Source of the DNA: Candidatus Nezhaarchaeota archaeon WYZ-LMO8 | Lineage (GTDB): Archaea; Thermoproteota; Methanomethylicia; Nezhaarchaeales; WYZ-LMO8 | Length of the DNA stretch: 41,433 nucleotides | Assembly (NCBI GenBank): GCA_004347965.1 | Contig: QNVF01000004.1 | Coordinates: 1 to 41,433 of the forward strand | Direction of reading: 5' to 3' | Part shown: piece by piece, positions 34,565 to 41,433 of the stretch | How the letters are laid out: each line of letters starts with the position of its first letter | Numbering within the stretch: the first letter of the stretch is position 1 | Position numbers and translations under genes: made by a program | The notes under the pieces: generated by a model | Database searches by the model: none | Seen by the model: only the letters and a program-made list of their open reading frames with translations | Told to the model about the DNA's origin: nothing

Positions 34565-34978
34565 GTGATAGTAGCATTTTGCTGTGAGCATTGTGCTTAC
34601 GCTGCTGCCGATCTTGCAGGAACATCAAGGATGCAGTACCCACCTAACGTCAGGATAGTGAGGGTGCCATGCACCGGTAAGGTTGACATGCTCTACATAC
34701 TAAGGGCGTTTATGCTTGGAGCTGACGGAGTCTTCGTCGCTGGCTGTCTTAAGGGTGGCTGCCACTTCGTGGACGGTAACTTAAAGGCTAACGCAAGAGT
34801 TCAATTCTTGAAAAAGATACTTGAGTTATTAGGCTTTGGTGGAGATAGGCTTGATATGTTCTTTATGTCCTCAGCCATGACGTGGGAGTTTGTGAGAATA
34901 GCAAGAGAGTTTACGGAGAGAATCAAGAAGCTAGGACCTAACCCATTCTTTAAGAGAAACGGGGTTGATGGTAAATGA
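34565..34978 (+). CDS. mvhD: MvhD-type iron-sulfur linker subunit
   Basis: The protein of about 137 residues belongs to the MvhD/FlpD delta-subunit family that joins HdrA to a hydrogenase or formate dehydrogenase. It shows FCCEHCAYAAADLAG, SRMQYPPNVRIVRVPCTGKVD in outline, and GVFVAGCLKGGCHFVDGN, with five cluster-type cysteines. GTG 34565 is the first canonical start, but family-like sequence (EKASEFDP before VIVAFCC) continues upstream to the hdrA stop. See the separate finding on a possible ATC start at 34538. Its stop overlaps the next gene (ATGA). Confidence 0.88.
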   Translation: MIVAFCCEHCAYAAADLAGTSRMQYPPNVRIVRVPCTGKVDMLYILRAFMLGADGVFVAGCLKGGCHFVDGNLKANARVQFLKKILELLGFGGDRLDMFFMSSAMTWEFVRIAREFTERIKKLGPNPFFKRNGVDGK

Positions 34979-35430
34979 GCTTTAAGGTTCCTTCAAATTT
35001 CAATGAGCTCTTGAAGCTTATTGAGGGCGAGCTAAGCCCCATTAGTGTTGATGTTAGGAGTAGTAAGAGGATTTATGTAGATATAAAGAAAGAGGATATT
35101 AGGAGGGCGGCTAAGCTCTTCCTAGATCTCTTTGAGCCTCTTAGGGGTAGGTTCTCAACCGCTACCGCCATGGATTGCAGAGATCATTTTGAAATCCTAT
35201 ACCACTTCTCATTTAGTGAGCTTGGACTTGTACTAACCGTGAGATGCAAGGTGCCTAGATACAAGCCAGAGATAGACTCGATAGCCGACTTGATATATGG
35301 AGCAAGCTTCATCGAAAGGGAGATCCACGACCTCATGGGCATAAAGTTCATGGGTCACCCGAATCTAAGAAGGTTAGTATTACCCGATGATTGGCCAGAA
35401 GGTGTATACCCACTTAGGAGGTATGGATGA
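34975..35430 (+). CDS. Group 4 hydrogenase NuoC/EchD-like 30-kDa subunit
   Basis: The 151-residue hydrophilic subunit has the complex-I 30-kDa signature SFIEREIHDLMGIKFMGHPNLRRLVLPDDWPEGVYPLRR in outline. It packs against the large subunit on the cytoplasmic arm. ATG 34975 overlaps the mvhD stop by 4 nt and the gene overlaps the large-subunit gene by 4 nt, so expression is coupled. Confidence 0.92.
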   Translation: MSFKVPSNFNELLKLIEGELSPISVDVRSSKRIYVDIKKEDIRRAAKLFLDLFEPLRGRFSTATAMDCRDHFEILYHFSFSELGLVLTVRCKVPRYKPEIDSIADLIYGASFIEREIHDLMGIKFMGHPNLRRLVLPDDWPEGVYPLRRYG

Positions 35431-36617
35431 TGTCGGGAGGAGAGCTCGTAATACCGTTAGGACCCTATCACCCAGCATTTAAAGAGCCTGAACTCTTCAA
35501 GCTCTACGTTGATGGAGAATCCATAGTGAATATAGACATTAGGCTCGGATTTCAACATAGAGGTATCGAGTACCTGGCTCAGAAGTTGACGGTCCAACAA
35601 GTAGTTTTCTTGGTGGAGAGAATATGTGGGATATGCTCTACCTCACATCCAACATGTTTTTGTCAAGCTGTAGAAGAGGCAATGGGGCTTGAGGTCCCGG
35701 ATAGAGCTAGGTACATCAGGACTCTGATAGCAGAACTTGAAAGAATTCATAGCCACTTGCTCTGGGCTGGGGTAGCGCTACACCTCATAGGCTACGATAC
35801 GTTATTCATGTACTTCTGGAGATATCGAGAGCCAGTATGTGAGCTCTTTGAGGAGCTGACAGGTAATAGACAACATTACGCTATGCTATGTCCTGGTGGA
35901 GTGAGAAGAGACATAGACTTGAAGAAAATGAGGCCTAAGATCCTTAAAGTGATGAAAGAGATAAAGGAAGCAATTACCAAGTTAGCTGATGCTGTAGCCC
36001 GCGATAGACTCGTGAGGGCAAGAATGGAGGGAATAGGTGTTCTAACAAAGCAAGATGCCATTAGGTACTGTGTGGTTGGTCCAACAGCTCGAGGATCAGG
36101 GCTTAAGATTGATGTGAGGGCTGATGAGCCCTATGCAGCCTACAAGGAGTTGGGAGTCGACGTCAAGGTTATGACTGAAGGCGATGTACTGGCTAGGACT
36201 CTCGTCAGAGTCTTAGAGACATTGGAATCCGTAGAGATAATAGAGAGGTGCATCGACTCCATGCCCAATGGCCCCATAACAGCGGAGTTTAATGAGTACC
36301 CCGTAGCTGACGGTATAGGAAAGCACGAGGCTCCTAGAGGCGAGGACATACACTACGTCAAGCTCAATGGTACACCAGTACCTGAGAGAGTCAAAATTAG
36401 AGCTCCTACTTACGCTAACCTTCCATCACTGGTCCCCCAGCTTATAGGGTACTCAATAGCCGACGCCCCGATAATATTGGGCTCAATAGACCCTTGCTTT
36501 AGCTGCACAGAGAGGGTCTCGATAGTCGATGTTAGAAATGGGAGGACCATAACCCTATCGATGGACGAGTTCAACGAGTTTTGTCGTAAGAGGAAGAATC
36601 CGTTAAAGGTGAGGTGA
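35427..36617 (+). CDS. Group 4 [NiFe] hydrogenase large subunit (EchE/HycE-like)
   Basis: The 396-residue catalytic subunit keeps both nickel-binding pairs: Cys67/Cys70 (RICGICSTSH) and Cys357/Cys360 (DPCFSC). It is therefore a true [NiFe] hydrogenase and not a NuoD-type subunit, which has lost them. FQHRGIEYLA and RIHSHLLWAGV-like ELERIHSHLLWAG are further family motifs. About 36 residues follow the last Cys, and whether a maturation protease trims them is unclear. It reduces protons with electrons arriving through the small subunit, or runs in reverse. ATG 35427 starts it. Confidence 0.95.
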   Translation: MMSGGELVIPLGPYHPAFKEPELFKLYVDGESIVNIDIRLGFQHRGIEYLAQKLTVQQVVFLVERICGICSTSHPTCFCQAVEEAMGLEVPDRARYIRTLIAELERIHSHLLWAGVALHLIGYDTLFMYFWRYREPVCELFEELTGNRQHYAMLCPGGVRRDIDLKKMRPKILKVMKEIKEAITKLADAVARDRLVRARMEGIGVLTKQDAIRYCVVGPTARGSGLKIDVRADEPYAAYKELGVDVKVMTEGDVLARTLVRVLETLESVEIIERCIDSMPNGPITAEFNEYPVADGIGKHEAPRGEDIHYVKLNGTPVPERVKIRAPTYANLPSLVPQLIGYSIADAPIILGSIDPCFSCTERVSIVDVRNGRTITLSMDEFNEFCRKRKNPLKVR

Positions 36618-37589
36618 ATGATTGACCTTTGGGTTGTGGGGCTCTCAATAGCATACATAGTGCTTATAGGGCTACTGATAGCGCCGAACATAGGCCTATT
36701 CTTGACGTGGATTCATAGAAAGCTTGGAGCACGAATGCAGTGGCGTATAGGGCCTCCAATATATCAGCCGTGGGCCGATGTCATCAAGCTACTATCTAAA
36801 GAGCTAATAGTTCCAGAGACAGCGCATAGAGCAACGTTCCTCTTAGCGCCTCTATTAGCCCTCGCAACGGTGATACTAGCGTTCTTAATAATGCCATTTG
36901 TGGGAAGGACGCCCTTAGCCTTTGTAGGCGACGTTATAGTGGTCATTTACTTGATGTCAATGCCAGCCTTAGCAGCAATGATTGGAGGATCGGCCTCGGG
37001 AAACCCTTACGCCGCAGTTGGAGTTCAGAGAGAAATGACACTAATATTCTCTTACGAGCTTCCATTCATCATGGCTGCCTTGGTGCCAATACTTAAGGCT
37101 CGGAGCTTGAAATTCATCGATATAATTAATTATCAATTAGGTAACGGTCCACTCGTCTTCACGATTTCGGGTTTCTTAGCATTTGTTGTCATGGTGATGG
37201 TGATGCAGGCTAAGCTTGCTCTTCCACCATTTGACATACCTGAAGCGAAAACAGAGATAATCGCTGGTCCCTACGTGGAGTACTCCGGACCTCTGCTTGC
37301 ACTATTTAAGCTTGCTCATGCAGTTATGCTGTTGGTAGTAGCTTGCTTCGTATCCAACATGTTGCTCGGTGGCCTAATCGTTAGTGATTGGAGTAGCTAT
37401 GTCGTGATTTTAACGGACTTGCTGCTCATAGCGGTTAAGATACTAGTAGTCATAATAATAGCTGCCTTCATAAGATTCTACAATCCCAGATTAAGACCAG
37501 ACCAAGCTTTTGGCATGTTCTGGAAGACCATAACGTTCATAGCTGCCTTGGCTCTAATCCTAAGTTTCGTTCCCATACCATACTTTTAA
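36618..37589 (+). CDS. Group 4 hydrogenase membrane subunit NuoH/EchB-like
   Basis: The 323-residue protein has about eight membrane helices. Conserved complex-I subunit 1 motifs include RKLGARMQWRIGPPIYQPWADVIKLLSKE in outline, NPYAAVGVQREMTLIFSYELPF and LPPFDIPEAKTEIIAGPYVEYSG. This subunit anchors the hydrogenase arm and contributes the entry of the ion-translocation path. It begins immediately after the large-subunit stop. Confidence 0.95.
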   Translation: MIDLWVVGLSIAYIVLIGLLIAPNIGLFLTWIHRKLGARMQWRIGPPIYQPWADVIKLLSKELIVPETAHRATFLLAPLLALATVILAFLIMPFVGRTPLAFVGDVIVVIYLMSMPALAAMIGGSASGNPYAAVGVQREMTLIFSYELPFIMAALVPILKARSLKFIDIINYQLGNGPLVFTISGFLAFVVMVMVMQAKLALPPFDIPEAKTEIIAGPYVEYSGPLLALFKLAHAVMLLVVACFVSNMLLGGLIVSDWSSYVVILTDLLLIAVKILVVIIIAAFIRFYNPRLRPDQAFGMFWKTITFIAALALILSFVPIPYF

Positions 37590-38042
37590 GTGGTGTTAGG
37601 CATGTCTGGCTTAATCACATGGGCTCGAATAAAGAGTCCTTGGCTATTTCACTTCAACTCTGGATCATGTAATAATTGTGACATAGAGTTATTAGATGCT
37701 TTAACTCCGAGGTTCGATGTCGAAAGGTTTGGGATACTTCTAGAGGGAAGTCCAAGGCACGCCGATGTGCTCGTCGTGACTGGGATCGTTAACAGGCAAA
37801 CTCTACCAAGGCTTAAGAGAATCTACGATCAAATGCCGAACCCGAAGATCGTCGTGGCCCTAGGTACTTGTGCAACATCTGGGGGGATATTCTCTGAGGG
37901 ATACAACATAGCTGGGCCAGTAGACAAAGTCATACCGGTTGACGTCTACATACCCGGCTGTCCTCCCAGACCTCAAGCGATCATAGATGGCATAGTGAAG
38001 GCATTAGCCAAGATTCAAGCTCTTAGAGGTGGTAAGAGGTGA
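37590..38042 (+). CDS. Group 4 hydrogenase small subunit (NuoB/EchC-like)
   Basis: The product is up to 150 residues. The four ligands of the proximal [4Fe-4S] cluster are present: Cys27, Cys30 (GSCNNCDIE), Cys94 (ALGTCATSGG) and Cys124 (PGCPPRP). It passes electrons to the NiFe site. GTG 37590 follows the previous stop directly; ATG 37602 four codons on is the more usual start. It overlaps the antiporter-like gene by 4 nt. Confidence 0.95.
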   Translation: MVLGMSGLITWARIKSPWLFHFNSGSCNNCDIELLDALTPRFDVERFGILLEGSPRHADVLVVTGIVNRQTLPRLKRIYDQMPNPKIVVALGTCATSGGIFSEGYNIAGPVDKVIPVDVYIPGCPPRPQAIIDGIVKALAKIQALRGGKR

Positions 38043-39925
38043 TCGCTATGAGCCTTTCAGAGATAATGCTGATCATGGTGCTAGTGCCTGGTGTAGCTGG
38101 CTTCATAACTCTTGGTTTAAGTAAGGTTAGAGCTACTAGTGGAGCCATCGCCTCCATTGCCTGCTTGATCGCACTAATCATGAGCGGGGCCCTACTGTAT
38201 AAGCTAAATGTGGAGAACATAGTTCAACAGGTGATCTTGTGCCTAAGCGTTATCGGAATGAAATGGGAGCTCGAAGTTACAAGGCTCAATGCCCTTACTA
38301 CGTTCTTCATCGCATTGATTGGTTTTCTAATAGCACTATATTCCACTAGATACATTACTAGGTACGATGGTAAGGGCTACTACTTCACGCTAATACTTTG
38401 GAGCTTAAGTGCATCGATAATCGCCATGATGTCAATGAACTGGATATCGTTCTTAGTATTTTGGGAAGTCTGCACGTTAGCCTTATTCTTCTTAGTTAGA
38501 GCCGGGGGTAGTGAGGCTAAAGCACCTGCATATAGGGCGCTCCTCCTTCTGGCTTCATGCGACCTCTTAATGACTGTCGGGGTTGCCTTGGCCGTAGTTA
38601 AGACGCAAAGTCTTGAAATCTCAAGGCTCGCAGGCTTAGACCCACTTAGCGTGGGTTTGATATTCACGTTAATGATTCTAAGCGCCTTAGCTAAGGCAGG
38701 AGGTGTACCGGTTCATACATGGATCCCAGATATTGCTTCAAACTCTCCGGCGACCACACTAGCTCTATATCCAGCTGCCTACGATAAGCTGCTTGGGATA
38801 TTCAAGCTCTCAGTGATCTGCCACTACATTATAGCATTTACCCCTTCAATTAGCACGGTAGTCACCATTATAGGAATGATGACCATGCTCTTGGCTGTCC
38901 TCATGGCCATGGTTCAGCACGACATAAAGAAGCTGCTTAGCTTTCACGCTATTAGCCAAGTGGGCTACATGATAACCGGTATAGGCATCGGAACCTCACT
39001 AGCCATAGCCGGTGGTCTCTTCCACATGGTCAACAACGTGCTTTTTAAGAGCTGCCTATTCTTAACAGCTGGAGCAGTCTTCTACGTTACTGGTGCCAAA
39101 GAGGTTGAGAGGCTAGGTGGGCTGGCTAAGAAGATGCCCATCACCTTCGCGTGTGCTCTGATAGCGGCTCTCGCAATATCAGGAGTTCCACCGTTGAATG
39201 GCTTTGCTAGCAAGTGGATGATATACCAAGCTGCCTTTGAAGCAACGGAGATAAGTCCTGTCAACGCAGTCGCTGGTATAATCGCAGTTTTAACCAGCGC
39301 CCTAACCTTAGCTTCATTCATAAAGTATCTTCACAGCGTATTTCTAGGCCCCCTACCAAGAGGGTACGAAAACGTCGAGGAAGTACCATTAAGTATGAGA
39401 GTTCCGATGATTGTGTTGGCGGCTTTATGCATAGTCTTTGGGCTACTCCCACAAGTCCCCCTCACCTACATGATCATACCTGCTTTAAGTAACATACACG
39501 TTACGTACGGCTTGCCTACATCACTACCGCTAGAGTGGGTGTACTTAGCTCCATCAGCTTGGGCTACTTGGAGCCCAATAGTAGTCACGTTGATAGCCCT
39601 CTTAGCGCTAGCGCTTGGGTGGATTATCTACGTAACTGGTAAGAGGGTGCAGCCGTTTGTCTATAGGATTGAAGCCGTTAAGCCATTTGTCTCCGGTGAA
39701 GACCTAATTATCTATTATCATGGCGGGCACTTCTATGGACCAGTTAAGTTATCCTTAAAGAGGTTCTACTCAATAGCAGATAAGGGAGGATTCTCGATAG
39801 CGTGGAGATCTATTGCTAACATCTTTAAACCAGTCTTAAAGAGTCCTAGAAACGGGGTTTTCTTTATTTATGCCTTGTGGATCATCATGATAATTTTGGT
39901 GGCGATTATTGGTGGTGGTACATGA
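38039..39925 (+). CDS. Antiporter-like ion-pumping subunit (NuoL/M, HyfB, MrpD type)
   Basis: The 628-residue protein has about 16 hydrophobic helices and belongs to the proton-conducting transporter family. Family features include WEVCTLALFFLV, GGVPVHTWIPDIASNSPATTLAL in outline, the KLLSFHAISQVGYM helix and the FHMVNNVLFKSCLF lysine helix. A single copy suggests an Ech- or Hyc-like pump rather than a multi-antiporter Mbh. A C-terminal segment with YYHGGHFYGP lies after the core. GTG 38039 overlaps the previous stop; ATG 38048 is an alternative start. The ion (H+ or Na+) cannot be told. Confidence 0.94.
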   Translation: MIAMSLSEIMLIMVLVPGVAGFITLGLSKVRATSGAIASIACLIALIMSGALLYKLNVENIVQQVILCLSVIGMKWELEVTRLNALTTFFIALIGFLIALYSTRYITRYDGKGYYFTLILWSLSASIIAMMSMNWISFLVFWEVCTLALFFLVRAGGSEAKAPAYRALLLLASCDLLMTVGVALAVVKTQSLEISRLAGLDPLSVGLIFTLMILSALAKAGGVPVHTWIPDIASNSPATTLALYPAAYDKLLGIFKLSVICHYIIAFTPSISTVVTIIGMMTMLLAVLMAMVQHDIKKLLSFHAISQVGYMITGIGIGTSLAIAGGLFHMVNNVLFKSCLFLTAGAVFYVTGAKEVERLGGLAKKMPITFACALIAALAISGVPPLNGFASKWMIYQAAFEATEISPVNAVAGIIAVLTSALTLASFIKYLHSVFLGPLPRGYENVEEVPLSMRVPMIVLAALCIVFGLLPQVPLTYMIIPALSNIHVTYGLPTSLPLEWVYLAPSAWATWSPIVVTLIALLALALGWIIYVTGKRVQPFVYRIEAVKPFVSGEDLIIYYHGGHFYGPVKLSLKRFYSIADKGGFSIAWRSIANIFKPVLKSPRNGVFFIYALWIIMIILVAIIGGGT

Positions 39926-40491
39926 CCAAGCTGAAGGCTGTACTTGAAGGTTTTAGAGCCTTGATTAAGGGTCCCTTCACGGTAAGGTATCCCTTCGAGC
40001 CCTCTCCTCCGCCTGAAACTTTTAGAGGAGCTCCTAAACGAGATATCGAGAAGTGTACTGCATGCGGTGCATGCTACCAGAATTGCCCAACTAAAGCCAT
40101 TTCGATCCTCGACCTAGGCAAGGAGGTTGCTGTCGACGTTTGGTACGGTAAGTGCATCTTCTGTGCGAGGTGTACTGAGGTGTGCCCTGAAGAAGCAGTT
40201 AAGATGAGCTTGACCTATGACCTCAGCACCTACAACAAGGAGGAGGTTAGAGAAAGCGTCTCCATGCCCGCTCAAAGATGTCAAATATGTGGAAAGTTGA
40301 TAACAAGCGATAGGCAGGTAGACAAGGTTATTGATAGGGTTAAGATACTTCCGCTACCATTAAATTACCATATGATGGTGTCTCTATGCCCAGAATGCAA
40401 GAGGAAGCAGCAAGCTACACTTTTATTGGGATTAAGAGTGGAGAGAGTACCAGCAATAACCATTCCGGTGGCTGTCAGCGAAAAGAAGTAG
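39922..40491 (+). CDS. Group 4 hydrogenase ferredoxin subunit (NuoI/EchF/HycF-like)
   Basis: The 189-residue protein has two [4Fe-4S] motifs (Cys45/48/51/55 and Cys78/81/84/88) that form the electron entry to the hydrogenase. Like HycF it carries a C-terminal RCQICG ... SLCPECK knuckle (Cys120/123 and Cys156/159). An upstream in-frame ATG at 39877 lies inside the antiporter gene; ATG 39922 is preferred because it overlaps that stop as ATGA after a GGTGGTGG run. It is the last gene of the operon and a paralogue of the protein at 28822-29367. Confidence 0.94.
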   Translation: MTKLKAVLEGFRALIKGPFTVRYPFEPSPPPETFRGAPKRDIEKCTACGACYQNCPTKAISILDLGKEVAVDVWYGKCIFCARCTEVCPEEAVKMSLTYDLSTYNKEEVRESVSMPAQRCQICGKLITSDRQVDKVIDRVKILPLPLNYHMMVSLCPECKRKQQATLLLGLRVERVPAITIPVAVSEKK

Positions 40492-40653
40492 AAAGCTTTG
40501 AATTCATATGTTTTTAAACTAGCACCTTCCTCTTTGAGGAGAGTTAACGATTTAGCTTAGCTTCTTCCAAACTTTAACGTATTGACGTTTAAAATATAAG
40601 ACTACGACACGAAATGTAAAGAGGACAGGCTGATACTCGAAGGGCTATTCTCC
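40492..40653 (+). promoter_or_regulatory. End of hydrogenase operon and promoter of the TldD/PmbA gene
   Basis: A TTTTTAAA run lies about 20 nt after the hydrogenase stop and could end transcription. A TTTAAAATATAA box near 40589-40600 predicts a new transcript start near 40620. A GAAGGG site (about 40638-40643) precedes ATG 40654. Confidence 0.45.
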
Positions 40654-41433
40654 ATGCGTGTTGGAAGGATTATCGATCTATGCATTAATAGAGGAGTTGA
40701 GTACGCTGATTGTACAAGCATTACTTACAAGAGACTGAAGGTTGATTACATTAATGGTCAGTCCGTAGTTAGTCAAAATTCAGGAGACATCTACATACTT
40801 AAAGTATTGTCGAGAGGTAGTTGGAGTGTGGGTGCGTTTACGAAGCTAAGCGATGAAGCTATCACATATGTACTGAAGAAAGCCGCTGCAAACACCGTTA
40901 AGAACATTAAACTAGCTCAGAGAAGACCTGCTCAAGGAGGTTACGTCATAGGGCAGAAGAAAGAGATATGTGAGGGTTGTGTACCTGACGTAGTTGATTT
41001 CTTGAAAAGCGTGGAGACAAGCCTTAGAGAGCAGTGTGAGAATTTGCAAAGCTTCGAAGGAGTTGTTGAAGGATTAGTTAAGACGAGAGCTATGATCTCA
41101 AGCGATGGAGTGAATGCTTACGAAGTCAAACCTTTAGTTGTTGGTTGTTTTATAGCTCGTGCGAAGAGTAGTGAGGTAGCAACAACCGAGGTCTTTGGAT
41201 CTGGTGGACTAGAAGTCCTTGAGAAAGTAAGCCCTCAAGAGCTTATTGAGGAGTTAGCGTATAAGCTAGATGCTACGTTGAAGTCTAAGGCGTTAAACCC
41301 ATACTATAGAGGATCGAGGTTCGAAGTGGTTCTATCACCGAAGGCGGCTTCTCACGTCATGCAAGTGATCGTTGAAGAGTTTTTAAATGCAAGAAGCTGG
41401 AGGTGGCATTTAAAGGATGGCTACAGTAACCTA
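40654..41433 (+). CDS. TldD/PmbA-family protein, 3' end beyond window
   Basis: Translation from ATG 40654 stays open for 260 codons to the window edge. The N-terminus has the family pattern: a region rich in YADCTSITYKR, an LKVDYINGQSV strand, then LKVLSRGSWSVGAFTKLSDEA. A later SSDGVNAYEVKPLVVG segment and FEVVLSPKAASHVM follow. TldD/PmbA proteins are cytoplasmic peptidases or modification factors working as heterodimers. The TldD zinc motif HExxxH is not seen in the part present, and the region near SPKAASH suggests the PmbA-like partner. Truncated by the window. Confidence 0.8.
   Translation, partial: MRVGRIIDLCINRGVEYADCTSITYKRLKVDYINGQSVVSQNSGDIYILKVLSRGSWSVGAFTKLSDEAITYVLKKAAANTVKNIKLAQRRPAQGGYVIGQKKEICEGCVPDVVDFLKSVETSLREQCENLQSFEGVVEGLVKTRAMISSDGVNAYEVKPLVVGCFIARAKSSEVATTEVFGSGGLEVLEKVSPQELIEELAYKLDATLKSKALNPYYRGSRFEVVLSPKAASHVMQVIVEEFLNARSWRWHLKDGYSNL

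Noticed and set aside
35427-36617. Complex I NuoD or F420H2 dehydrogenase FpoD subunit
   Set aside because: Both nickel-binding CxxC pairs are intact, so it is a [NiFe] hydrogenase subunit.
1-41433. CRISPR array, insertion sequence or integrated element
   Set aside because: No regular repeat-spacer pattern, transposase, integrase or tRNA-edge duplication is visible.

Overview
The window reads as chromosome of a thermophilic archaeon with a methanopterin/methanofuran-based C1 pathway. Evidence: a full-length single-chain reverse gyrase, a beta-CASP nuclease of archaeal type, MtrH, MfnA, MfnD, MptD-like and dihydromethanopterin-reductase-like genes, HdrABC, many GTG/TTG starts, TATA-like boxes (TTTAAA/TTTTAA) 25-30 nt ahead of starts, and tightly overlapping operons. 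A lineage near Thermoproteota/TACK or Archaeoglobi is plausible but cannot be fixed from this sequence alone. No mcr gene, rRNA, tRNA, CRISPR array or insertion sequence is seen.

1-9.7 kb is a loosely packed accessory stretch: a cyclase-family hydrolase, a flavodiiron protein, a secreted metalloprotease followed by a perfect 27-bp hairpin, a degenerate retropepsin-like protein, a membrane methyltransferase of the isoprenylcysteine/phospholipid type, an anchored CE1/PHB-depolymerase-type esterase, an acyl-CoA dehydrogenase and a small winged-helix protein.

10.0-16.9 kb is a corrinoid methyl-transfer island. On the minus strand lie a RACo-type corrinoid activase, a corrinoid protein and a UroD-family methyltransferase. 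Divergent from them is MtrH, which could pass the methyl group to a tetrahydromethanopterin-type carrier. This gene content matches O-demethylation systems (acetogen Odm/Mtv and archaeal Mto). Downstream on the plus strand lie a deoxyribosyltransferase-like protein and an ECF-S-like membrane protein plus a DUF4430 protein, which may serve cobamide uptake.

16.9-26.7 kb holds cofactor and information genes: MfnD, a four-CBS protein and a beta-CASP nuclease (minus), then MfnA, MptD, reverse gyrase and a DmrB-like flavoprotein (plus).

26.6-40.5 kb is one uninterrupted plus-strand operon: HdrC, HdrB, two polyferredoxins, a formate-dehydrogenase-like molybdo/tungsto-enzyme whose expected catalytic Cys/Sec is Thr, a double-module HdrA, MvhD, and six subunits of a group 4 membrane [NiFe] hydrogenase with an antiporter-like subunit. 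Together they look like one redox unit joining flavin-based electron bifurcation to a ferredoxin- and H2-linked ion pump. The window ends inside a TldD/PmbA-family gene. A coherent reading (inference) is that methyl groups, perhaps from methoxylated aromatics, enter the H4MPT pathway through corrinoid protein and MtrH, while the Hdr-hydrogenase unit balances ferredoxin, H2 and thiol/disulfide electrons.
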